Assembly: GCF_963931295.1 (NCBI RefSeq)
Contig: NZ_OZ007001.1
Location: 992,001 to 1,056,000, forward strand
Source: an uncultured Mailhella sp.
GTDB taxonomy: Bacteria > Desulfobacterota > Desulfovibrionia > Desulfovibrionales > Desulfovibrionaceae
DNA: 64,000 nucleotides
Direction of reading: 5' to 3'
Shown: positions 9,452 to 17,868 of the stretch, piece by piece
Layout of the letters: the number at the start of each line of letters is the position of its first letter
Position numbering within the stretch: position 1 is the stretch's first letter
Made by a program: the position numbers and the translations under genes
The notes under the pieces: generated by a model
What the model saw: the letters and a program-made list of their open reading frames with translations, nothing else
Database searches by the model: none
Told to the model about the DNA's origin: nothing

Positions 9452-10195
9452 TTACCATCCCATGGCACGAGCAAAAAGAATCACCGCGGCGAGCGCCAGA
9501 AATCCCAGCACGATGCGCTGAAAAAGCTGCTGATTGATGCGGCGGCCGAGACGCACGCCCGCAATCTGTCCCAGGAAACATCCCGCCACGCCCGCGAGCG
9601 ACACCTGAAACAGCGTCATGGTGTACAATCCGGCAAAGGCCTGCGAAAGCACGGAGGCCACGCTGGTGAACACGTAGAACACGCTCATGTTGCCGCGCGC
9701 CCTGTCGGCCGACCAGTGCTTCATGAGCACGTAAATGCCGAGCGGAGCCCCCACCATGGCCACGGAACCACTCACGAAACCGCAGGCGAAACCGGCAGCA
9801 ATGCCGATGAGCGTGGAATCCGGCAGTCGGTACGAAGCCGCCTTGTGAAAGCACTGCATGGCGATGAAGCAGGCGAGCATGGCGCAGACCATGAGCTGAA
9901 GGGTCTGCATGGAAGCCACGCGCAGCACCAGCGCGCCGAGAAAACAGCCCGGCACCGCGCCGACGACAAGATCACGGATCTCCCGCCAGCAGCACGACTT
10001 GCGGTAGGAGTAGGAAAGATGAACAGTGCCGTACAAACCCGTGAGGCAGGAAACCAGCACGGCGTCGCCCGGCGAAAGCACCGCCGTCATGAGGGGCATG
10101 GCCACCATGATGGTGCCTATGCCCGTGGCCCCGCCGACAACGCCGCCGAAGCACCAGCCCAGCCCGACCATGAAGCACGTCCAGAAAAAGTCCAT
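9452..10195 (-). CDS. TauE/SafE-family membrane permease
   Basis: This 247-residue integral membrane protein has about seven hydrophobic helices and the glycine-rich repeats of the TauE/SafE family (GGVVGGATGIGTIMVAMPLM near the N-terminus and the second-half repeat GFACGFVSGSVAMVGAPLGIYVL). Family members export sulfite, sulfoacetate or related small anions. In a sulfite-producing anaerobe such a role would fit, but no adjacent sulfur gene supports a specific substrate. A GAGGAGG site precedes the start. Confidence 0.85.
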   Translation of the reverse strand: MDFFWTCFMVGLGWCFGGVVGGATGIGTIMVAMPLMTAVLSPGDAVLVSCLTGLYGTVHLSYSYRKSCCWREIRDLVVGAVPGCFLGALVLRVASMQTLQLMVCAMLACFIAMQCFHKAASYRLPDSTLIGIAAGFACGFVSGSVAMVGAPLGIYVLMKHWSADRARGNMSVFYVFTSVASVLSQAFAGLYTMTLFQVSLAGVAGCFLGQIAGVRLGRRINQQLFQRIVLGFLALAAVILFARAMGW

Positions 10196-10929
10196 AATTC
10201 CTCCTCGGGCTCGCGTTTGGCGCGGCGCGCAGGTTGCAGATTGATCGCCGGTAAACTGAGCAGAGTTATACTCTGGCTATTTCGCCTTGTCCAGACGGGA
10301 ACAAAACGATTTGCGCTCCCCGCGGCGGAGCGTCGCTGTCGCGTCCGCCTTTTTCCGGTTCCGCTGTCCGTCCCCGTCACGTCACGCGCGCCGCGCGGAG
10401 ACCGGAGCAGCCATCTCCGGCAGTCTCCGAATGCTTCCGAAGCCCCCGGCAGTTGAGCTCGACTGACGAGCGCTTCCCGCGCTCGAAGCCGCGCCGACTC
10501 CGCCCGGACGCCACGGCACGGCCTTTTCCCGCAATTCCTTGCGGCCGCACCGTCATGAAATGGCAAAAAGCCGGAAATCAGCCTGCTGAAAGGTCCAATT
10601 TCCGACTCCGTACCGGCTTGCATACGGTTCAGACCCCATGCGAACCGTTGTCGTCGAACTCCCGCGCTGCTGAGCTCGCCTCTCCCGGCCCTGCGCGAAC
10701 ATCGGGCCCTCCAGACAACGCATTCTCCGTGAATGCGCGCAGACTCTGCCGCCCTGCCCTTCCGCCGCCTCTGCTTCCCCGGACGAATCTCCATGAAAGA
10801 ACAATCCTGCGACGCACCGGAGCCGCCGGACGCCCTGCCCGCTCCGAGACTTCACTGCCGTCAGTGTACGCCGCCCCTGCCCGGACGATGTTTCACGCGT
10901 CATGCCCGGCTGACGTTTTCCCAGCGGAT
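10196..10929. other. Long intergenic stretch without a convincing gene
   Basis: About 730 bp of GC-rich DNA. Short frames exist in both directions but none has a ribosome site, domain or coding character. A small hairpin CAGAG/CTCTG lies at 10259-10273 upstream of the permease. Confidence 0.5.
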
Positions 10930-10967
10930 TAAAAAAACAGGACGGAAGCCGGAGCCTCCGTCCTGTC
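10930..10967 (-). terminator. Intrinsic terminator of the HdrD-like/cytochrome operon
   Basis: A 10-bp stem (10938-10947 with 10957-10966) is followed on the minus strand by a T run (complement of 10931-10937), about 45 bp after the stop codon of the iron-sulfur protein gene. Confidence 0.85.
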
Positions 10968-11009
10968 GTTCTCAGGGGAGGAAGATCGCTCTTCCTCCCG
11001 CCGTTGTTC

Positions 11010-12605
11010 TTATTCTTCTTCCCACTTGATGAAGCCGGGCTTCACGTCGGTCATGGCATTGACGATGAGTTCGACAAGGCCGCCGTACTGCATGCCGTTC
11101 TTCTCAAGCAGATTGTTCTGTTCGAGCAGTTCGCGGATCTGGCCCTTGCAGTTGGAGCAGGGAGCGCAGATGTACTTCTTGACTTCAGGACCGAGGCAGT
11201 CCTTGAAGGCGCCGCAGATCTGTTCCATCTTTTTACGGCCGGTGATGTTCATGCGCCATTCGTTGATGTTGTTGCGCGTCATGATGGCGAAACCGGAACC
11301 GCCGCCGCAGCAGTAGTTTTCCACGCCGTGGGGCGTCATTTCACGGAACTGCGGGCAGATGGCGTGCAGAACGTCGCGCTGAGGCTTCACCACGCCCATG
11401 AGACGAACCAGGTTGCAGGGGTCGTGCAGGGTGACGGGGAAGTTGTTGCGGCTGGGGTCGAGCTTGAGGCGACCGCCGAGCACGATGTCGCGCAGCACCG
11501 GGAAGCAGCTTTCGCGGGGGATGTTCAGGTCGGGCGGCAGGATGCGGTCGGCAATGACGGTGAGGGCCTTGTGGGCGTGACCGCATTCGCCAAGCACGAT
11601 CTTCTTGACGCCGAGCTTCTTGGCGGCTTCGGCGTGCTTGATGGCCACGCGGGCGGCCTGCACGTCGTCGTAGAACACGCCGTAGTTCACGGAGTCGTAG
11701 CCGGCGATTTCGGAGCTCAGGGTCCAGGACAGACCGGCGGCTTCGAAGATCAGGGAGAAGGCCGCGATGTTGTCGGGCCAGGCGAGCATTTCACCGGCAT
11801 TGTGGATGAGCAGAATGTCGGCGTTCGGCACGTCCCAGGGGGTCTTGAATTCGTATTCCGTGGTTTCGACGTAGTCTTCGTCGATGAATTCCACGGTTTC
11901 CTGAACCACGGAGGGATTCATGCCGGTGGAGGAACCGACTTCGAGCTGCAGCTTGGTGCCCTTTTCATGCAGTTCGCGGGGGTTCCAGCCGAATTCCTGG
12001 CTGAAGAGCTTGCGCAGTTCGCGGGCGACGAGGCCGTTGTCCACGCCGATGGGGCAAACCTGAGCGCAGCGGCGGCACAGGTTGCAGCGGTAGGAGAGTT
12101 CGGCCAGACGCACCACGGTCTTCCAGTTGAGTTCGGTGTCGCCGTAACGCCACTTGGCGAGGGGTTCCTTCTTCACATACTGCTTGTAGATGCGGCGGAA
12201 CAGCTCGGAGCGGAAGTTCGGACGATACATTTCATGCTCGTTGGACATCTCGTACAGATGGCAGGCCTCGGAGCAGGAGTTGCACTGCGCGCAGTAGTCC
12301 ATGGTGGTGTCGAGCATGGCGAGGCAGGTCCAGTTGTTCTCGGGAGTGAACAGCTTGCGCACGCCGTCGAGGAAGCGATTGACGATCTCTTCTTCCTCGG
12401 CCTTGGTCTGAGGCACGGGAATGAGCAGAACGTTGATGTCGTCGAGCAGGCAGCAGTACTGCTTCTTCTGCTCGTCGGTGATGACCTTCCAGGGGAAGGT
12501 CTGGTAGTCCACGGGCATGGGACGAAGGGTATTCACATCAACCGTGGTGAGCAGCCCTTCTTCCCTCGACAGATCATTAAAGGTAAGTTCCTGCGAAGTT
12601 TTCAT
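11010..12605 (-). CDS. HdrD-like iron-sulfur protein with CCG domain (TmcB/DsrK/HmcF type)
   Basis: This 531-residue protein is a cytoplasmic or membrane-associated electron carrier related to HdrD, DsrK, HmcF and TmcB. Two [4Fe-4S] ferredoxin sites are visible, CAQCNSCSEACHL and CNLCRRCAQVCPIG (about residues 105-205). The C-terminal half has one complete CCG signature (HDPCNLV, NYCCGGGSGF, CAPCSNCKG) for a non-cubane cluster; the first CCG half is degenerate (GECGHAH), as in single-CCG members. It follows the cytochrome-like subunit by 12 bp. It probably passes electrons between the quinone pool or a periplasmic cytochrome and a cytoplasmic thiol/disulfide or sulfite pathway (inference). 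Which named complex it belongs to is not certain. Confidence 0.9.
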   Translation of the reverse strand: MKTSQELTFNDLSREEGLLTTVDVNTLRPMPVDYQTFPWKVITDEQKKQYCCLLDDINVLLIPVPQTKAEEEEIVNRFLDGVRKLFTPENNWTCLAMLDTTMDYCAQCNSCSEACHLYEMSNEHEMYRPNFRSELFRRIYKQYVKKEPLAKWRYGDTELNWKTVVRLAELSYRCNLCRRCAQVCPIGVDNGLVARELRKLFSQEFGWNPRELHEKGTKLQLEVGSSTGMNPSVVQETVEFIDEDYVETTEYEFKTPWDVPNADILLIHNAGEMLAWPDNIAAFSLIFEAAGLSWTLSSEIAGYDSVNYGVFYDDVQAARVAIKHAEAAKKLGVKKIVLGECGHAHKALTVIADRILPPDLNIPRESCFPVLRDIVLGGRLKLDPSRNNFPVTLHDPCNLVRLMGVVKPQRDVLHAICPQFREMTPHGVENYCCGGGSGFAIMTRNNINEWRMNITGRKKMEQICGAFKDCLGPEVKKYICAPCSNCKGQIRELLEQNNLLEKNGMQYGGLVELIVNAMTDVKPGFIKWEEE

Positions 12606-12617
12606 GTATGGAGCTCC

Positions 12618-13538
12618 TTAGTTCTGCTTCTCGGGGTTGGAAGTGGCAACCTCAGCCCAGGTCTTCTTGCCGTCACCCTGAACATGCGGGGCACGCCAGC
12701 TGACGGGCAGGTTCAGGTTGTTGGCAAGCTGCTTCTGAAGCTTGGGGTTGTTGATGGTGGGAGCATCGCCCCAGCGGATGTCGTGCCAGGTGAAGTACTT
12801 CATGAAGAGGTGGCCCAGGAAGCTGTAGGGCACCCAGAAGAACATGAAGAAGCCGATCAGCAGATAGAGAACGTAGAGGGGAGTCAGTTCCATGGCAGTG
12901 AAGGTGAACATGCCATAGATGAAGCTGTTGCCCATGAGGGCGAAGTCGTACACGCCGTGACCGAGGCACAGCATGAGGCCGAACAGGCCGTACACGCCGA
13001 ACAGACCGAGGTTGAAGAAGTGTTCGTTGGTGGTGTACTTGCGCAGACCCTTGTCGCACAGACGGCGCTGAATGAGGCCGATGGAGCCGAACAGGATGCC
13101 GGCAAAGCCGAACACGTCGCAGATCACGGTGATCACGGTGCAGAAGGTCACGAAGCCGTCGGCGCCGGCGAGCATGCCGAGGGCGGAAAGAATGGTCATG
13201 CCCATGGCGCCGATGAGAAGGTACAGACCGATGTGGAAGGGATACGTGCGCACCCAGAGAGTGCGGTTGTGTTCCCACACGGCCTTGAGGAACAGAGCTT
13301 CAATGAGGAAGCCCTTGAGAGCGCCGACCATGCAGCTGCGATACTTGTCCTTCCACCATTCGGTGTTTTCAAGGTAGCTGCCGCCGTATTCGACCTTTTC
13401 AGGGTCTTCATGCGCCACGGGATACAGTTCCCAGCGCAGATGCTGAGGTTTCTTGAGATAGCCGATGATTCTCATCAGAGCCACGGCCACGAAGGCTATA
13501 ACCGCCACATAGGCCAAACAGTAGAAAAAGATGCTCAT
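12618..13538 (-). CDS. Membrane cytochrome b-like subunit (TmcC/DsrM/HmeC type)
   Basis: This 306-residue membrane protein has five to six hydrophobic helices with His residues positioned for heme (TYPFHIGLYLLIG, CLGHGVYD, GHLFMKYFTWHD), like NarI-related subunits of Hdr-like menaquinol complexes. A soluble segment after helix 1 (LRWELYPVAHEDPEKVEYGGSYLE) is typical of this subfamily. ATG 13538 is chosen for its CAGGAGA site; the longer frame to 13622 is unlikely. It is the first gene of a two-gene operon with the CCG protein. No multiheme cytochrome or ferredoxin partner gene follows, unlike complete Tmc or Dsr loci. Confidence 0.85.
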   Translation of the reverse strand: MSIFFYCLAYVAVIAFVAVALMRIIGYLKKPQHLRWELYPVAHEDPEKVEYGGSYLENTEWWKDKYRSCMVGALKGFLIEALFLKAVWEHNRTLWVRTYPFHIGLYLLIGAMGMTILSALGMLAGADGFVTFCTVITVICDVFGFAGILFGSIGLIQRRLCDKGLRKYTTNEHFFNLGLFGVYGLFGLMLCLGHGVYDFALMGNSFIYGMFTFTAMELTPLYVLYLLIGFFMFFWVPYSFLGHLFMKYFTWHDIRWGDAPTINNPKLQKQLANNLNLPVSWRAPHVQGDGKKTWAEVATSNPEKQN

Positions 13539-13893
13539 GGTTGTCTCCTGTCGCGTTGTCCGCCAACTTGCATCCTGACAGGGGCAATCTGCCCCGGCCA
13601 CATTTCCGCACCACGCTTCCAAACCGCCCGCCGCATCGCCGTTCTATGGATAAAAATATGTGGAATTATTCCACATATTTCCCGGCGAGAGCTATTGCCG
13701 GGGCGGCCGGACCGGCGCAAGGATGCACCGGAGGAAAGCTGATGAAGATTACCTCACAAAGCGCAAAAAAACAAGTCTGCGCCCACAAGAACTTTCACAA
13801 GGTGACAACGCGCAGAGAGGCCCGCCGAGGAAAGTCTTGCTCACCATCCTATTAATAAGTACACTGCGCCTGAATTCAAGACCCGGAGGACGG
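13539..13893. other. Divergent control region between the cytochrome operon and cobA-hemD
   Basis: About 355 bp with no gene. It should contain both promoters. Its main feature is the 27-bp palindrome at 13654-13680, listed separately. Confidence 0.6.
13654..13680. promoter_or_regulatory. Perfect 27-bp palindrome, candidate operator
   Basis: The two 13-base arms (AAATATGTGGAAT and its complement) flank a single central T without a mismatch. It lies 116 bp from the cytochrome-like gene start and 214 bp from the cobA-hemD start, in the shared divergent region. It does not match the HcpR, Rex or Fur consensus sequences I know. Confidence 0.6.
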
Positions 13894-15414
13894 ATGTACG
13901 TTTATCTCATCGGCGCAGGCCCCGGCGATCCCGGCCTGCTCACCTGCAAAGGCAGAAAGGTTCTTTCTGAAGCGGACGTCGTGGTGTACGACTATCTTTC
14001 CAGCGAGGAACTCCTCGCCCTGGCCCGGCCCGATGCCGAACTCATCTATGTAGGCAAAATCGCCGGCAATCACGCCATGAAACAGGGCGACATCAACAAG
14101 CTGCTCATCGCCAAGGCGAAGGAGGGCAAGGTTGTTGCGCGCCTCAAGGGCGGCGATCCCTACATCTTCGGACGCGGCGGCGAAGAGGCCGAGGAACTCG
14201 TGGACGCGGGCGTTCCCTTTGAGGAAATTCCCGGCATTTCCAGTTCCATTGCCGGTCCGGCCTACGCGGGCATTCCGCTCACGCACCGAGCCTGGTCGTC
14301 CTCCGTCACCATCATCACCGGTCACGAAGATCCCACCAAGCCCGGCTCCGTGCACGACTGGAAGGCTCTCGCCCGCAGCGCCTCCACACTGGTCTTTCTC
14401 ATGGGCATGAAGAACCTGCCCGACATCGCGGCCAAGCTCATCGAATCCGGCATGGACGGGAATACTCCCGCGGCTCTGGTGTACTGGGGCACTACCGACA
14501 GGCAGCGTTCCCTCGCCTCCACCCTGGCCGATCTGCCGGACGCCGCCGTGCGCGAAGGCTTCACCAATCCTTCCATCATCGTGGTGGGCGACGTGGTGCG
14601 CCTCAAGGACAAGCTCGACTGGTTCGAGAAAAAGCCCCTCTTCGGCCGCACCGTGGTGGTCACGAGGGCGCGCGAGCAGGCCAGCGGCAGCGCCGCGCTT
14701 CTGGCGGAAAAAGGCGCGCGCGTCATTCAGTTCCCCACCATCAAGATCGTGCCCATGCCCGACTATGCCGAACTCGACGAAGCCGTGAGTCATCTTTCCC
14801 GCTACGGCTGGGTGGTGTTCACCTCGGTGAACGGCGTGCGCTTCTTCCGGCAGCGCCTCTCCGCGCTCAATCTCGACGCCCGCGCCCTCGGCTCCGTGAA
14901 GGTGGCCGCCATCGGCCCGGCCACGGCGAAGGCCGTGGAAGAAATGGGCATTCGCCCCGACCTCGTCCCCTCCTCCTACGTGGCGGAAGGCGTGGCGCAG
15001 GCCATGCTCGAACTCGGCATGAAGGGACAGAAGGTGCTGCTGCCCCGCGCCAGGGAAGCCCGCGACGTGCTGCCCCGCGCGCTGCGCGAAGCCGGAGCCG
15101 ACGTGGACGTCATTGCCGCCTATGAAAACGTGCCCTCCGAGGAAAACCGCGACAAGGTCATGGAAGCGCTCGAAGCGGGCACGCTCGACTGCGTGACCTT
15201 CGGCTCCTCCTCCACGGTGCGCAATTTTCTTGCCTCCATTCCGCTCGACGAGCTGAAGAAGCACCCGGGCGTGCATTTTGCCGCCATCGGCCCCGTGACG
15301 GCGGAAACCATGCGTTCGCTGGGCCTCGAGCCCGACATTCAGTCGGAATCCTTCACCATTCCCGCAATGGTGGACGCCGTGTGCGCGGCCTTTGCGCACA
15401 AGGAGCGCGCATGA
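13894..15414 (+). CDS. cobA-hemD: Fused uroporphyrinogen-III C-methyltransferase / uroporphyrinogen-III synthase
   Basis: This 506-residue bifunctional enzyme has the SAM-dependent methyltransferase at residues 1-245 (YLIGAGPGDPGLLTCKG, RLKGGDPYIFGRGGEE) and uroporphyrinogen-III synthase at about 250-500 (FGRTVVVTRAREQASG, WVVFTSVNGV, CVTFGSSSTV). It closes hydroxymethylbilane to uroporphyrinogen III and methylates it to precorrin-2, the branch point to siroheme, cobalamin and the siroheme-dependent heme route of sulfate reducers. The upstream frame to 13660 is ignored because CGGAGGA lies just before ATG 13894. Its stop overlaps the purN start (ATGA). Confidence 0.95.
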   Translation: MYVYLIGAGPGDPGLLTCKGRKVLSEADVVVYDYLSSEELLALARPDAELIYVGKIAGNHAMKQGDINKLLIAKAKEGKVVARLKGGDPYIFGRGGEEAEELVDAGVPFEEIPGISSSIAGPAYAGIPLTHRAWSSSVTIITGHEDPTKPGSVHDWKALARSASTLVFLMGMKNLPDIAAKLIESGMDGNTPAALVYWGTTDRQRSLASTLADLPDAAVREGFTNPSIIVVGDVVRLKDKLDWFEKKPLFGRTVVVTRAREQASGSAALLAEKGARVIQFPTIKIVPMPDYAELDEAVSHLSRYGWVVFTSVNGVRFFRQRLSALNLDARALGSVKVAAIGPATAKAVEEMGIRPDLVPSSYVAEGVAQAMLELGMKGQKVLLPRAREARDVLPRALREAGADVDVIAAYENVPSEENRDKVMEALEAGTLDCVTFGSSSTVRNFLASIPLDELKKHPGVHFAAIGPVTAETMRSLGLEPDIQSESFTIPAMVDAVCAAFAHKERA

Positions 15415-16085
15415 CCCTCAAGCTCGGCATTCTCGCCTCGGGCAGCGGAACCAACGCCCAGGCCATGATCGACGCCGCGGAAGCAGGCAGGCTCGATGCG
15501 GACATCCGCATCATCATTGCGAACCGCCCGGGCGCGCCGGTGCTCGACCGCGCCGAGCGGCACGGCATCGCGCATCTGTGCCTCGATCACAAAACCTTTC
15601 CCGACCGCGAAACCTTCGACAGACGCATGGTGGAGGAACTTACTGCCGCCGGCGTGGACACCGTGGCTCTTGCGGGCTACATGCGCCTCGTCACGCCCGT
15701 GTTTCTCGACGCCTTTCCCGGCCGCGTGCTGAACATTCACCCCGCCGTGCTCCCCGCCTTCCCCGGCACGCACGGCGCGCGCGACGCCTGGCAGTACGGC
15801 GCCAAGTTCAGCGGCTGCACCGTTCACATCGTGGATCCCGTCATGGACGGCGGGCCCATCATCGTTCAGGCCACGCTTCCCCTGCGTCAGGACGAAGACG
15901 ACGAAGCGCTGCTCAATCGCATTCACGTGTTCGAGCACCGCATCTACGTGCAGGCTCTGCAGTGGCTGGCCGAAGACCGTCTGCGCCTCGACGGCCGCCG
16001 CGTGCTCCTTGAGCCGTCGAGCCGTCCGCAGGCTCCGCAGCCGGAACTCGCCCTGATCTGGCCGCCGCTGGAAGAAGGTTTCTAA
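15411..16085 (+). CDS. purN: Phosphoribosylglycinamide formyltransferase
   Basis: This 224-residue cytoplasmic enzyme transfers a formyl group from 10-formyl-tetrahydrofolate to GAR in purine synthesis. The N-terminal phosphate loop LASGSGTNAQAMIDA, the catalytic region LNIHPAVLPAFPGTHGARDA (Asn, His) and HIVDPVMDGGPII (Asp) are all present. The start ATG overlaps the cobA-hemD stop by four bases, so translation is coupled. Length agrees with the family. Confidence 0.95.
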   Translation: MTLKLGILASGSGTNAQAMIDAAEAGRLDADIRIIIANRPGAPVLDRAERHGIAHLCLDHKTFPDRETFDRRMVEELTAAGVDTVALAGYMRLVTPVFLDAFPGRVLNIHPAVLPAFPGTHGARDAWQYGAKFSGCTVHIVDPVMDGGPIIVQATLPLRQDEDDEALLNRIHVFEHRIYVQALQWLAEDRLRLDGRRVLLEPSSRPQAPQPELALIWPPLEEGF

Positions 16086-16165
16086 CGCTTTTTGCCGGAG
16101 CCCCCGGCTCACATCGCGCGGCGCTGCCGCGCCCACACGGCTGACCTTCAGCCGAGGGAGATTGC

Positions 16166-16612
16166 ATGAAAGCTCTTCGTTTTTTTGCCGCATCGGCCCT
16201 GCTCGCCTGCCTGTGCATGAGCTCCGCCGCCTTTGCGGCCGACGACGCACCCCGCAAGGCGGAGCGCCGCACCCCCGTCGTTGTGGAATTTGAAGGCGAC
16301 GACAGCATCGGCGTGGCGCTCTTCAACAGCCTGCAGAAAAAAATCAACAGCTCCAATCCCGCCAATCCTCCGCGCGAGGCCAAGTTCCGCATTCTGCTTT
16401 CCACGGCGGCGGAATTTCCCTCCCGTCCCGGCGTGGGCTCCGTGTACGCCGTGGTCTGGACCCTCGCCCTTTCCGAAGGCTCCATGGAATACTATCTCGT
16501 GCGCGATCTCGGCATCGTCACGCCCGACACCGTGGACGAAGTGGCCGACCGCATCGTGAGCCGCACCGACGGCGTGTCCGCCCGCTACGGCTATCTCGAC
16601 CGCGAAAAATAA
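16166..16612 (+). CDS. Exported protein of unknown function
   Basis: This 148-residue protein starts with a signal peptide (residues 1-24, ending SSAAFAA before DDAPRK) and has no Cys in the mature part. A segment VVVEFEGDDSIGVALFNSLQKKIN is followed by a mixed alpha/beta region. I do not recognise the family. It has a GGGAG site before the ATG and a perfect 11-bp hairpin after the stop. Confidence 0.7.
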   Translation: MKALRFFAASALLACLCMSSAAFAADDAPRKAERRTPVVVEFEGDDSIGVALFNSLQKKINSSNPANPPREAKFRILLSTAAEFPSRPGVGSVYAVVWTLALSEGSMEYYLVRDLGIVTPDTVDEVADRIVSRTDGVSARYGYLDREK

Positions 16613-16618
16613 ACGCCT

Positions 16619-16652
16619 TCCGGGCGGGGACGATGCAAACGCCCCGCCCGGA
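16619..16652 (+). terminator. Strong hairpin after gene 16166-16612, no T tract
   Basis: TCCGGGCGGGG pairs perfectly with CCCCGCCCGGA across a 12-base loop. There is no T run, so it may protect the transcript end or act as a weak terminator. Confidence 0.45.
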
Positions 16653-16887
16653 TCGCGGATGTGCTCCGCAAAAAACTCTTTCCCTCCCCCCGCCCTTTGC
16701 CGCGCCGCAGCGCCCTTTCCCCGGCGGGCAACCTTCTTTCTCCGGTGCAGGAACGCAAGCCTTTCCGCAGGCGTCCGCAAATACGCCCGCTTCCCGCCGG
16801 CTCCCGGCTCGTTCCGAACAAAACGCCCCCTTCTCCCCACGGCGCTCCGCCCTCTTTTCCGGCCCGCCCTCACGCACGGATGGCATC

Positions 16888-17868
16888 ATGAACGCTCTTC
16901 TGAAACACCTGTCGGACTGCTGGCGCGACGGTCACAGAGTCGCCCTCGGCATTTTCCGCTTTCTCATTCCCATCGTCGTGCTCGTGAAGATTCTGGAAGA
17001 AAGCGGTCTCATTCCCTGGATCTCGCTGCCCATGCGTCCGGTCATGGATCTCGTCGGCCTGCCCGCGGAGCTCAGTCTCGCCTGGATCTCCTGTATTCTG
17101 GTGAGCATGTATTCCGGCCTCATGGTGCTCATTTCCCTTGCGCCGCAGCTTCCCGACCTCACCGTCGCCCAGACAACGGTATTCGGCGTGCTGGTGCTCA
17201 TTGCGCACAGCCTCATTCTCGAAGTACGCATCGCCGGACAATGCGGCGTGTCCATGCCGTTTCAGTTTTTCCTGCGCCTCGGCTCGGGCATTCTCGCCGC
17301 CTTTCTGCTGCATCTTGTTCTCGACGGCTTCGGCCTGCTTCAGCAGCCGGCCGCCATTCTGCTTTCCGCCGGGGCCACCACTTCCTGGAGCGACTGGCTG
17401 ATTCAGCAAGTAAAAACGCTGGCTGAAATGTACGTCATCATCTGCGCCGTCATGCTGCTGCAGCGCTTTCTCGACGTGTTCCACATTTCCGACTGGATGG
17501 GGCGTCTGCTCGGCCCGGCGCTGCGCCTGCTCGGCGTTTCCCCCAAGGCCGTGTCCATCGTGGTCATCGGCTTCACCATGGGTCTGCTCTACGGCAGCGG
17601 CATACTCATCAAGAACGCCCAGCAGGGCACGCTTTCCCGTCAGGACGCGCTCTGCGCCATCTCCCTGCTCGGGCTTTCCCACTCCCTCATCGAAGACACG
17701 CTGCTGCTCACCCTCGTGGGCGGCAGCCTGTGGGGCCTGCTCGGCTTCCGCCTCGCGTTCACGCTGGCGGCCGGAGCGCTCATCAACGCCTTCTACCCTG
17801 CCCTGAAGCGCTTCGCCGGGACAGATCACGAGGTTTCCCATGAAGACACTGTGGATCAATGCCGGTGA
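16888..17868 (+). CDS. Nucleoside-recognition (Gate) domain membrane protein
   Basis: This 326-residue integral membrane protein has about nine hydrophobic helices and two Gate-like repeats related to spore maturation proteins A/B and nucleoside transporters (FLIPIVVLVKILEESGLIPW in the first half, FHISDWMGRLLGPALRLLG and GLLYGSGILI in the second). The transported substrate is unknown. ATG 16888 is chosen because the longer frame to 16633 encodes low-complexity Pro/Ala/Arg sequence. Its 3' end overlaps lpxB by 29 bp in another frame, which suggests coupled expression. Confidence 0.8.
   Translation: MNALLKHLSDCWRDGHRVALGIFRFLIPIVVLVKILEESGLIPWISLPMRPVMDLVGLPAELSLAWISCILVSMYSGLMVLISLAPQLPDLTVAQTTVFGVLVLIAHSLILEVRIAGQCGVSMPFQFFLRLGSGILAAFLLHLVLDGFGLLQQPAAILLSAGATTSWSDWLIQQVKTLAEMYVIICAVMLLQRFLDVFHISDWMGRLLGPALRLLGVSPKAVSIVVIGFTMGLLYGSGILIKNAQQGTLSRQDALCAISLLGLSHSLIEDTLLLTLVGGSLWGLLGFRLAFTLAAGALINAFYPALKRFAGTDHEVSHEDTVDQCR

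Noticed and set aside
10733..11029. 98-residue frame on the plus strand
   Set aside because: It spans the terminator of the minus-strand operon, is Pro/Arg/Cys-rich and shows no conserved feature.
11004..13742. 912-residue open frame on the plus strand opposite the HdrD-like/cytochrome genes
   Set aside because: Antisense artefact of high GC content; His/Val/Glu-rich translation without domains, while the opposite strand shows clear Fe-S motifs.
13660..13893. Upstream extension of cobA-hemD
   Set aside because: It includes the 27-bp palindrome, and homologues start at the Rossmann-like strand preceded by the CGGAGGA site at 13884-13890.
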